A stretch of 64,000 nt of DNA from Odiellus spinosus. Its lineage: Eukaryota > Arthropoda > Arachnida > Opiliones > Phalangiidae. The notes beneath the pieces are model-generated. The model was not told where the DNA came from. It did no database searches and worked only from the letters and a program-made list of their open reading frames with translations. Position 1 is the first letter of the stretch; every line of letters begins with the position of its first letter. The position numbers and the translations under genes are program-made. This document shows, piece by piece, positions 19,596 to 29,210 of this stretch. The stretch spans positions 1,054,001 through 1,118,000 of the forward strand of contig CAWUCO010000002.1 of assembly GCA_963920705.1 (NCBI GenBank), read 5' to 3'.

Positions 19596-22500
19596 CGCTC
19601 TCCTTTTCTTGGGTGGCACTCTCCTTTTCTTGGGTGGCGCTCTCCTTTTCTTGGGTGGCGCTCTCCTTTTCTTGGGTGGCGCTCTCCTTTTCTTGGGTGG
19701 CGCTCTCCTTTTCTTGGGTGGCCCTCTCCTTTTCTTGGGTGGCGCTCTCCTTTTCTTGGGTGGCGCTCTCCTTTTCTTGGGTGGCGCTCTCCTTTTCTTG
19801 GGTGGCGCTCTCCTTTTCTTGGGTGGCGCTCTCCTTTTCTTGGGTGGCGCTCTCCTTTTCTTGGGTGGCGCTCTCCTTTTCTTGGGTGGCGCTCTCCTTT
19901 TCTTGGGTGGCGCTCTCCTTTTCTTGGGTGGCGCTCTCCTTTTCTTGGGTGGCGCTCTCCTTTTCTTGGGTGGCGCTCTCCTTTTCTTGGGTGGCGCTCT
20001 CCTTTTCTTGGGTGGCGCTCTCCTTTTCTTGGGTGGCGCTCTCCTTTTCTTGGGTGGCGCTCTCCTTTTCTTGGGTGGCGCTCTCCTTTTCTTGGGTGGC
20101 GCTCTCCTTTTCTTGGGTGGCGCTCTCCTTTTCTTGGGTGGCGCTCTCCTTTTCTTGGGGGGCGCTCTCCTTTTCTTGGGTGGCGCTCTCCTTTTCTTGG
20201 GTGGCGCTCTCCTTTTCTTGGGTGGCGCTCTCCTTTTCTTGGGTGGCGCTCTCCTTTTCTTCGGTGGCGCTCTCCTTTTCTTGGGTGGCGCTCTCCTTTT
20301 CTTGGGTGGCGCTCTCCTTTTCTTGGGTGGCGCTCTCCATTTCTTGGGTGGCGCTCTCCTTTTCTTGGGTGGCGCTCTCCTTTTCTTGGGTGGCGCTCTC
20401 CTTTTCTTGGGTGGCCATCTCCTTTTCTTGGGTGGCCCTCTCCTTTTCTTGGGTGGCGCTCTCCTTTTCTTGGGTGGCCATCTCCTTTTCTTGGGTGGCG
20501 TTCTCCTTTTCTTGGGTGGCGCTCTCCTTTTCTTGGGTGGCGCTCTCCTTTTCTTGGGTGGCGCTCTCCTTTTCTTGGGTGGCGCTCTCCTTTTCTTGGG
20601 TGGCGCTCTCCTTTTCTTGGGTGGCGCTCTCCTTTTCTTGGGTGGCGCTCTCCTTTTCTTGGGTGGCGCTCTCCTTTTCTTGGGTGGCGCTCTCCTTTTC
20701 TTGGGTGGCGCTCTCCTTTTCTTGGGTGGCGCTCTCCTTTTCTTGGGTGGCGCTCTCCTTTTCTTGGGTGGCGCTCTCCTTTTCTTGGGTGGCGCTCTCC
20801 TTTTCTTGGGTGGCGCTCTCCTTTTCTTGGGTGGCGCTCTCCTTTTCTTGGGTGGCGCTCTCCTTTTCTTGGGTGGCGCTCTCCTTTTCTTGGGTGGCGC
20901 TCTCCTTTTCTTGGGTGGCGCTCTCCTTTTCTTGGGGGGCCATCTCCTTTTCTTGGGGGGCGCTCTCCTTTTCTTGGGTGGCGCTCTCCTTTTCTTGGGT
21001 GGCGCTCTCCTTTTCTTGGGTGGCGCTCTCCTTTTCTTGGGTGGCGCTCTCCTTTTCTTGGGTGGCGCTCTCCTTTTCTTGGGTGGCGCTCTCCTTTTCT
21101 TGGGTGGCGCTCTCCTTTTCTTGGGTGGCGCTCTCCTTTTCTTGGGTGGCGCTCTCCTTTTCTTGGGTGGCGCTCTCCTTTTCTTGGGTGGCGCTCTCCT
21201 TTTCTTGGGTGGCGCTCTCCTTTTCTTGGGGGGCCATCTCCTTTTCTTGGGGGGCGCTCTCCTTTTCTTGGGTGGCGCTCTCCTTTTCTTGGGGGGCGCT
21301 CTCCTTTTCTTGGGTGGCGCTCTCCTTTTCTTGGGTGGCGCTCTCCTTTTCTTGGGTGGCGCTCTCCTTTTCTTGGGTGGCGCTCTCCTTTTCTTGGGTG
21401 GCGCTCTCCTTTTCTTGGGTGGCGCTCTCCTTTTCTTGGGTGGCGCTCTCCTTTTCTTGGGTGGCGCTCTCCTTTTCTTGGGTGGCGCTCTCCTTTTCTT
21501 GGGTGGCGCTCTCCTTTTCTTGGGTGGCGCTCTCCTTTTCTTGGGTGGCGCTCTCCTTTTCTTGGGTGGCGCTCTCCTTTTCTTGGGTGGCGCTCTCCTT
21601 TCCTTGGGTGGCGCTCTCCTTTTCTTGGGTGGCGCTCTCCTTTCCTTGGGTGGCGCTCTCCTTTTCTTGGGTGGCCCTCTCCTTTTCTTGGGTGGCGCTC
21701 TCCTTTTCTTGGGTGGCGCTCTCCTTTTCTTGGGTGGCGCTCTCCTTTTCTTGGGTGGCCATCTCCTTTTCTTGGGTGGCGCTCTCCTTTTCTTGGGTGG
21801 CGCTCTCCTTTTCTTGGGTGGCGCTCTCCTTTTCTTGGGTGGCGCTCTCCTTTTCTTGGGTGGCGCTCTCCTTTTCTTGACTGGCGCTCTCCTTTTCTTG
21901 GGTGGCGCTCTCCTTTTCTTGGGTGGCGCTCTCCTTTTCTTGGGTGGCGCTCTCCTTTTCTTGGGTGGCCATCTCCTTTTCTTGGGTGGCGCTCTCCTTT
22001 TCTTGGGTGGCGCTCTCCTTTTCTTGGGTGGCGCTCTCCTTTTCTTGGGTGGCGCTCTCCTTTTCTTGGGTGGCGCTCTCCTTTTCTTGGGTGGCGCTCT
22101 CCTTTTCTTGGGTGGCGCTCTCCTTTTCTTGGGTGGCCCTCTCCTTTTCTTGGGTGGCGCTCTCCTTTTCTTGGGTGGCCATCTCCTTTTCTTGGGTGGC
22201 GCTCTCCTTTTCTTGGGTGGCGCTCTCCTTTTCTTGGGTGGCGCTCTCCTTTTCTTGGGTGGCGCTCTCCTTTTCTTGGGTGGCGCTCTCCTTTTCTTGG
22301 GTGGCGCTCTCCTTTTCTTGGGTGGCGCTCTCCTTTTCTTGGGTGGCGCTCTCCTTTTCTTGGGTGGCGCTCTCCTTTTCTTGGGTGGCGCTCTCCTTTT
22401 CTTGGGTGGCGCTCTCCTTTTCTTGGGTGGCGCTCTCCTTTTCTTGGGTGGCGCTCTCCTTTTCTTGGGTGGCGCTCTCCTTTTCTTGGGTGGCGCTCTC

Positions 22501-22890
22501 CTTTTCTTGGGTGGCGCTCTCCTTTCCTTGGGTGGCGCTCTCCTTTTCTTGGGTGGCGCTCTCCTTTTCTTGGGTGGCCCTCTCCTTTTCTTGGGTGGCG
22601 CTCTCCTTTTCTTGGGTGGCGCTCTCCTTTTCTTGGGTGGCCATCTCCTTTTCTTGGGTGGCGCTCTCCTTTTCTTGGGTGGCGCTCTCCTTTTCTTGGG
22701 TGGCGCTCTCCTTTTCTTGGGTGGCGCTCTCCTTTTCTTGGGTGGCGCTCTCCTTTTCTTGGGTGGCGCTCTCCTTTTCTTGGGTGGCGCTCTCCTTTTC
22801 TTGGGTGGCGCTCTCCTTTTCTTGGGTGGCGCTCTCCTTTTCTTGGGTGGCGCTCTCCTTTTCTTGGGTGGCGCTCTCCTTTTCTTGGGG
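19596..22890. repeat. 21-bp minisatellite, about 157 units
   Basis: A single 21-bp unit (core GGCGCTCTCCTTTTCTTGGG plus T) runs without interruption for 3.3 kb. Because 21 is a multiple of three and the unit lacks stops, all frames stay open: heptapeptides ATQEKES and RAPPKKR on the minus strand, ALSFSWV and GALLFLG on the plus strand. Variants are mostly single substitutions (GGCCAT, GGCCCT, GGGGGGC, TTTCCTTGG). Two blocks with GGGGGGCCAT followed by GGGGGGCGC lie 294 bp (14 units) apart, at 20934 and 21228, so multi-unit duplication has occurred. Substitutions change the amino acid in every frame, which argues against selection for protein. Confidence 0.95.
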
Positions 22891-23200
22891 AGCGTATTCC
22901 CCGGTTTCATGAGACATACAAAAAATTATGATCATCTATGAAAATGTGTATGAATCATTTTGTTTTAATTGGTCCAATTTTATCTCCGACTCAATTAACC
23001 ATGCTCTGCACCTCATTTGACTTCGCAATCACACGTGACCACGTTCGCAGTGCACAATTGTTTTTTATTCGAAAAGGTAATATTAAGAATTTTCCATTGA
23101 CTTATTATGGATCTTTTAGGTATATTTAATTATTTTCTTAGCCAAAATCGTGATATTTATAAAAAGAAATTGTAGTATACTGGAATGACATATGGCCCAA

Positions 23201-23331
23201 TTAAAGATTACTAACCCATTCAGCTTCCATCTTATCGAAAGATTGGCTTAGCATGTCGTCAAGTCCGTCTTCGAGAAGTAGGTCACAATCTTTATCGTCA
23301 TTGGGTAACTCGAGTTTCTTTTTTACTTTCT
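23201..23331 (-). CDS. Candidate last coding exon of an unidentified gene
   Basis: On the minus strand an acceptor (GCAATTTAG at 23340-23332) is followed by an acidic frame ending DCDLLLEDGLDDMLSQSF, DKMEAEWVSNL and TAA at 23203-23201. Codon quality and the acidic/amphipathic character look like a real protein end. No upstream exon was found, so it may be a fragment. Confidence 0.35.
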
Positions 23332-24237
23332 CTAAATTGCAATCGAAGAAATATTTTTGCTTTGTTCATTGTATTATTCAAAAGTTCCTACGCGTATATA
23401 GAAGGTCGTAACTTTGGGAAAGGACAGGATTTACAAATGCTCCGAATGGGTATCGAAAAATTATTGGGCTAATACTTTAAGCAATCAAAATTATTTTAAA
23501 AAAATAACCCAACTAGTGAGAAATAAACACGTACCCTGACGTGAAAAATATATCACACCTCGGGGTGGGTTTGAACCGCCGACCTTTGGGTCTCTTTACC
23601 GTCACTTACGGTGTACAAAATCCCCTTTCCCAATACCCCAACTACTTGTATATTAAGGAGATCAAACTTCGCGCCACTACTTTTTAGCTTCCCGCAAAAT
23701 ATTGGTACTGATAGCTAGAGTCAGGCTGGCGAAATATTTTTCCCGGAGCTTATGAACGCGACTTTAAAATTCGACTTTGCCCGGCATCGAAATTTGAATT
23801 TTTGCACAACTTTAGCCCTCGATACACCTGTTCGCCATCTAACCATAACAAATACCGGGGGAGCTACGATCATATGGGACTACTATATCCGCGAGAGACA
23901 GTTGTCTATAGTACATGTATGGACAATTATAATTTGTCCATGACAATATTCCTCACTTGTGATACAAAAAGGGTTGCAGGGGAGAGCTACTGGTATAAAA
24001 GAAGGCTAGCGTTTGCGATCGCCTTGCCTAGGTGGTGTCAAGGTTACTAGACTACAAATACACTATAAGGTTGGAGCATTCCCGCGTCTCTAAAAACGAC
24101 AATATGCGATTTTTCGAAGTGGGGGGCTAGATAGACTTTATTTCCCGATTTATGACGTTATACGTGGGACAGCAACAAGAATCGCCTTCTCTTGTGTGTT
24201 TTGTCTAGTAACCTCCCTCTTGAGGCTCGAGCAGTAG
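23332..24237. other. Unassigned DNA with a tRNA-like fragment
   Basis: Near 23563-23575 the minus strand has GGTTCAAACCC, an RNA polymerase III B-box-like word, but no matching A box or cloverleaf; possibly a tRNA-derived SINE remnant. Nothing else recognised. Confidence 0.3.
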
Positions 24238-24345
24238 ACAGCGGAGCTGAAAGCCGTTAAATTTTTTGAATATGAAGAAGCCGCCGACAAGGCCCTTCTT
24301 CATATTTTTTCTAAATTGGACAGCGGCTCAGCACATTATTCAATG
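24238..24345 (+). CDS. Candidate exon of an unidentified gene
   Basis: A TAG acceptor is followed by an open frame TAELKAVKFFEYEEAADKA, then LLHIFSKLDSGSAHYSM, and a strong donor GTAAGT at 24346. The frame is phase 0 on both sides. The residues form plausible amphipathic helices, but I do not recognise the family and found no partner exons. Confidence 0.3.
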
Positions 24346-25921
24346 GTAAGTTTATAATGCCTGTATCATATTTATTTATTTATTTATTTATTTAGGTCTA
24401 GGTTTGTTCGAAGTAAATATTACAACATAAAATTAATAAAATTATTATAAACACACATCTGATTTTTCAATAAAAGATGTGATATACTTCTAGATTTTCT
24501 TCTTAATTATATAATAATCATAATAACATAAGTTTTATCTTGGCGACTATGACAATAATGTTCCTTAATCCATATATACTCGTTTTATTTAAATACTTAT
24601 TATTACTATGAACCTTGGAACTGAACCTTAATTTCTTATTATGTATCAGACAAACATGTTTCTGTACTAATTAGCCTCCCAAAAAATGCGACTCTCTACG
24701 AATTTAGCCCACGTATGACGTCACGTTTTTCTCTCCACGCTAGACCGGAAAAATCTCCAAAACTCGTTCTATGTATGCGCCCCCCTTGAGGTGGTGTAGC
24801 CTCTAAATAAACGGTCAAATCTCGCCGACGGCAACAATTGTATTTAATCAATACTTTTCTTAATTGATATTTCTAGTCGGGCCATTTTAAACCGCTCCTT
24901 ATATTCCTTTGGTATATTTTCTCTGATAGGATGGTTCATCGGCTACTTATTAAACATGATATAGAACCTATAGTTGGGGTTTAATGGTGTTAGGCCTAAC
25001 CAAGACGGATTATATTTTAGTGTACAAAGCTCTACAGTAGTAAAGAAGAGATATTTTGTAGGCGGGAATATTTAATAATAAGATATATTTACCTGTCATT
25101 TTGACAGCTCCTTTTATTCGCAACTATATATATGAGAATTATTATAAAAATTAAATTAAACTTTAATATAATATAATATAATAAAACCCAAAATATTACG
25201 CTTTCCCAAATCGAAATTTTCATAATGTTGGGAAGATGATCATCCCTTTATTTTGCGCAGCTTTAAGGGGAGATAGAGCTAGTTAGAGAGCTGCGTGGAA
25301 ACGGTTTTTTCCGTTTACCATGGATTACAGCCTTTACTATTTTATATATAAAACGGAAATGTGTGGAATAATAAAATTTATTACTGAAGTGGTAAAAACT
25401 GAATTGTTTTCAGTTCCTTAAGTAAAAACTCTAGTTAAAACTCGATACATATACTTCAGTAATATTTTGTAAAAAATATTAAGCATGAGATTCCAACGAA
25501 AAAACTGTTTCCTCGCAAGCGTGGGAAGTTCTCTTGTTTCTCACGCGTTAACCACAAAAAAGCTTTCCGTACGTTGTTTAGTTTTTACCTCTATCTGTGT
25601 CTGTCTGGTAGAGTCGTCTAAAAAAACTAAATTGTACATTTCTAAATCTAAAAGTTACTTTACTAATTCAACTAAAGCTAACTGTGCTTATTATGAGTTT
25701 TCCTTACACATTACATTTAATTCTACAGACAAACTTAGGAAGCTTAATTTTCTCTAGGGTGGGAGTGGGTAAAATATTATAATCAATACATTTTATAACG
25801 ATAGAAAATCATCTGAACCAAACTTTTTTTTTTTGGAGTTACTGATGGAGAGGTGGTCTCTATATCAAATCTTCGGTTATGATAGAGAAATTATGAAGGA
25901 AAACCTCAAAACATTTTTATG
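24346..25921. other. Unassigned DNA
   Basis: Contains a TTTA microsatellite at ~24371-24395 and AT-rich sequence. A short plus-strand frame at 25485-25757 has no recognisable features. Confidence 0.35.
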
Positions 25922-26341
25922 TTAGCAAGAGGTTATCCTTTCATTTTCCAAATTCATGAACATCTTTTCTCGGATGTTGTAACTGAAGATCGTTCTTCGA
26001 AGATCCTTACTCGACCTCCAGGCTAAAAACATAACGCTTATTGCGGCAGAAGCATCGCAGAACCAACCTCCGATATTGGTAAATTTGAAGGCTCTAATTA
26101 AAGTTGATTCCTTCGCTCCATTAAGGTACGCGAAAGCGCATATTTTAATGATCACATCATTATCCTTAGTTGTAGGTCTATTCCAGAATAGGCATCTTAT
26201 TTGATACGGCCACTCTTGTAAATCCCCTATTTCGATTTCTAATTCGGCCCATCCATTCCGGCCGAAAATAGTTTGAACCGATTTGTTCGATGATTGTTTT
26301 TTCTCCATTTTACTTAGAACGATTCGTCTTGCCAATCTCAA
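25922..26341 (-). CDS. Unrecognised 139-codon ORF
   Basis: An ATG at 26308 (MEKKQSSNKSV) would give 128 residues; the frame is open to 26341. The composition is protein-like: GWAELEIEIGDLQEWPYQI, NDVIIKICAFAYLNGAKES, GGWFCDASAAISVMFLAW. I do not recognise a family, see no splice sites that extend it, and see no neighbour that hints at a role. It could be a host single-exon gene or a captured or mobile-element gene. Confidence 0.4.
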   Translation of the reverse strand: MRLARRIVLSKMEKKQSSNKSVQTIFGRNGWAELEIEIGDLQEWPYQIRCLFWNRPTTKDNDVIIKICAFAYLNGAKESTLIRAFKFTNIGGWFCDASAAISVMFLAWRSSKDLRRTIFSYNIREKMFMNLENERITSC

Positions 26342-26465
26342 AGTTTCAAACGGTTATGCCTTTCTTTAAAGTCTCTCTACTTTCTACTATACTTTTCGCG
26401 TGGGATTTTTCTCTCTTCGGGGGAGAAAGCGTAAAGTCGAACTTGTCGAAGGAAAGTGCGCCAAC

Positions 26466-27175
26466 CGTTAGACCATGGACTAATTATAGTATACACAGGG
26501 ACGAGTGGCAGAAGTAATTTTCTGGCTATCGATTGTAAAATGCGCGCTCCAGCGGCATTTCTGGGAACTAACGACAAACCGAGTCAAAAGGGGGTAGGAA
26601 CGCGGGGAAAAATACTAGCGCAAGATTTATAAAGTTAGGCCTTTACGCACGTGTTTAGATTTATCGCGAATTCGCGATGAATTTTAGTGCTCAAACTTTT
26701 GAGACATTGTTTGGAGACTTTACACATTCTCCAGAGAAGAAAAAAAGTAAAGGTGTATTAAGAGATTCAGATGATGGTAAGTTTTGGCTTTTTTTTTAAA
26801 AAAAATAACTTTTAACAAACTTAAAATCGACCTTACCTTGAAGCAGTATTTAAGGGCTCTAAAACGTAAGACAAACCAACTAATAATTCGTTAAATTTTA
26901 ACAAAAGAGACTAAAATAAGCGTTTAGAAATATATCCTAGCTGATAAGCAGACGAAAATCTCAAACTACATTGAATAAAATAGTTCAGTTCACGGCGGAA
27001 AGATGGCATTAGCCGCATAATTCTGTTTCCTTTTTTTTTCGTTTAGACTCGGCTAGATTTGGTCGGGGGGGTAAAAACAGGGCACGACATTTAACAAGAC
27101 TCGGACGCGGCGCTATAAGGGAAATATGTGTCTGCCACTCATCCCTGCGTATACTATAATTAGTCCATGGTTAGA
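26466..27175. repeat. Inverted repeat pair with 45-bp arms around a candidate exon
   Basis: TTAGACCATGGACTAATTAT at 26468 pairs with ATAATTAGTCCATGGTTAGA ending near 27174. Between them, 26677-26776 reads as a first coding exon on the plus strand: ATG, NFSAQTFETLFGDFTHSP, EKKKSKGVLRDSDD, then donor GTAAGT. This may be a transposon with inverted ends carrying a gene remnant, or a host exon between two repeat copies. Confidence 0.35.
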
Positions 27176-27744
27176 CTACCCAGGGAAGGGAGGGACGCCA
27201 AAAAAATGGGGGATGTGCGGACCGGATGATAGAGAGAAGCGGTTATTAGCGCCATCGTGTAAGCGGATTGATAACTTAAATATATATAAAATATACCCAG
27301 AAAAAGACAAGAGAGGGCTCTGGTGATCCAAGGGTGAAGACTAGGTTTGAAGGTGAAAACGGCCGTTTTGTTCGAAATTTCAAATCTAAATTAGGTTGCT
27401 TGCCCAAAATAGCAAATATGAATAAGAATTGTGCCTTCAAAAACTGATATGGTAATCTTTTATTTATTTTAAAAATATAAATATTGATATGATTGTAAAA
27501 TAGCAAATATGAAGAAAACTGTAAAAGCTGTATACGTGATCAAACCCAGAAAATATACACGTATAACTTTAATTTTATTTGGTCAATTTCAATATAATTA
27601 GGATAATATTAAATCTCCCAATAGAAAACATACTCGTATACAAAAACAGATCGAAAAAACCCTGTAGAACAATAAACTTTGACATTAATAATACTGTTCA
27701 AATTAAAATACTACGCTTTGAAAATCTCTTCCTACGAAACTTAA
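27176..27744. other. Unassigned AT-rich DNA
   Basis: No gene or clear repeat. Confidence 0.35.
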
Positions 27745-28262
27745 AGAAGAACCGAAACTTCCCATAGGAATTTGGGCCGCGTAATATTAAAAATAAATGT
27801 TGCTTTTCACTAAAATTCCCTTTAAAATTGTAAAATAGAACAGTAAATACACCTTTTAACAAATATTTACCTTAATAACGATTACTATGGTGAGAACTAG
27901 TGATGGAATGTTCATTCCAAAATGTTAAAGATAGGCAGAATCGTTGACTTCATTTCTGGAGCAGACTGTCTTCCAAAAATATCCTCTAACTATTATTCGT
28001 AATATGAACCAAACATCTGGTGATTTCGCAGTGGGGGAAGGCAGTCTGCTCCAGAAATGAAGTCAACGATTCTGCCTATCTTTAACATTGTGGAATAAAT
28101 ATTCCATCACTAGTTCTAACCAGAGTAATCGTTATTAAGGTAAATTTTTGTGACAAGGTGTATTTCCTGTTCTATTTTCCAATTTTAAAGAATTTATTTG
28201 TGTAAAGGAACATTTATTTCTAACATTACGCCGCCTAAATTCCTGTGGGAAGTTTGGGTTCT
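27745..28262. repeat. 518-bp long inverted repeat next to the Helentron 3' end
   Basis: Arms of about 225 bp pair along almost their whole length: AAGAAGAACCGAAACTTCCC at the left, GGGAAGTTTGGGTTCTTCTT at the right; inner pairs include AGGCAGAATCGTTGACTTCA with TGAAGTCAACGATTCTGCCT, and the hAT-like word TAGTGATGGAA with TTCCATCACTA. The right end meets the stop of the minus-strand endonuclease frame, so it may be part of the Helentron terminus or an insertion at it. Confidence 0.7.
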
Positions 28263-28265
28263 TCT

Positions 28266-29210
28266 TTATTTTTGGCCAAAGCATATAGCCTTTTGGTATG
28301 AATAGTAGGATTCTCTGTAGTCAGCCCAATACTTTTCGAGGAATAACTGATTGCCAAAAGCTACACCTATTTGTGTATAAAGGTCAGTGGAATACCTGCC
28401 TGCTAGATTTGGCATCAATTTAATTTGGTATTTTGAAAAGAAATTCATCAAAGCTGTGCCAGATTGCAATAAATTAATGTTTATATCACCAACCACAACG
28501 GTAGGTATGTTATTTTTATAGTTTTGATGGAATAAAGAATGAAAGTCTTCCAGTAGTAAAGCCAACGAAGCGGTGGGTGACTTGCATATTAATACCAGAA
28601 CTATCGTTTCGCCTCTAAATTCGCATTCCATCCAAATACGCTCAAGATGGGCTTTTCTATTGACGCCTCTTCCTGCTGGAAGCAAAGGATGCATTAGGCG
28701 TGTATCGAAGGAAGAAATTTTGACGGTATCTTTAACGTAAATAGAAGAGCCAAATGCAATTCTCTGAGCTACTGCCTCATCCAAAAATATTCCTCCTACA
28801 TGAGAAAATCCCGTTAGAGATATATTATCCGACTCTTTAGCCCATGTTTCGACAACACAAATAATGGCAACGTCCATGATAAGCCTATCACACCGCAGAT
28901 CTTCCGCGTGCCGACGCAAAGACGTTACGTTATGGAAATAGAAAACTGGTTGAGAAATCAGCGTTGGTAAATTAAGGGTTGCCTCTCTTCTTAGTCGGGC
29001 CATTTCCAATTTTACTAAGTCTTTATCTTCTACTTGATTATTGGGTGTTTTAAAGTCGCCATCAATAAAGAGGCCTAGCGCTGTCTTAGCTCTACTGCAG
29101 GCGACGTACATTTTTGGACGTTGAAGTCGCCTGTTTTTGGTATGTACAACGACGGACGAATATGTGTCACCTTGACTCTTGTGAACCGTGATGGCCTCGG
29201 CAACTCTCAA
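28266..29210 (-). CDS. Helentron helicase C-terminus and EEP endonuclease domain
   Basis: It opens with the last helicase motif (EAITVHKSQGDTYSSVVVH, then PKMYVACSRAKTALGLF) and passes into an exonuclease-endonuclease-phosphatase domain: FYFHNVTSLRRH, DVAIICVVETWAK, GRGVNRKAHLERIWMECEF and the catalytic-type VVVGDINI. This fusion of helicase to a retrotransposon-like endonuclease is diagnostic of Helentrons. The domain ends without the usual SDH motif I would expect, so its C-terminus may be shortened. A one-base frame difference near 29225 separates it from the main helicase frame. Confidence 0.8.
   Translation of the reverse strand: MRVAEAITVHKSQGDTYSSVVVHTKNRRLQRPKMYVACSRAKTALGLFIDGDFKTPNNQVEDKDLVKLEMARLRREATLNLPTLISQPVFYFHNVTSLRRHAEDLRCDRLIMDVAIICVVETWAKESDNISLTGFSHVGGIFLDEAVAQRIAFGSSIYVKDTVKISSFDTRLMHPLLPAGRGVNRKAHLERIWMECEFRGETIVLVLICKSPTASLALLLEDFHSLFHQNYKNNIPTVVVGDININLLQSGTALMNFFSKYQIKLMPNLAGRYSTDLYTQIGVAFGNQLFLEKYWADYRESYYSYQKAICFGQK

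Noticed and set aside
19557-22941. Very long ORFs on both strands (over 1000 codons)
   Set aside because: All are by-products of a stop-free 21-bp unit; substitutions are not biased toward silent changes in any frame. Kept as a repeat.
23550-23650. tRNA gene
   Set aside because: Only a B-box-like GGTTCAAACCC; no A box, acceptor stem or anticodon arm could be folded.
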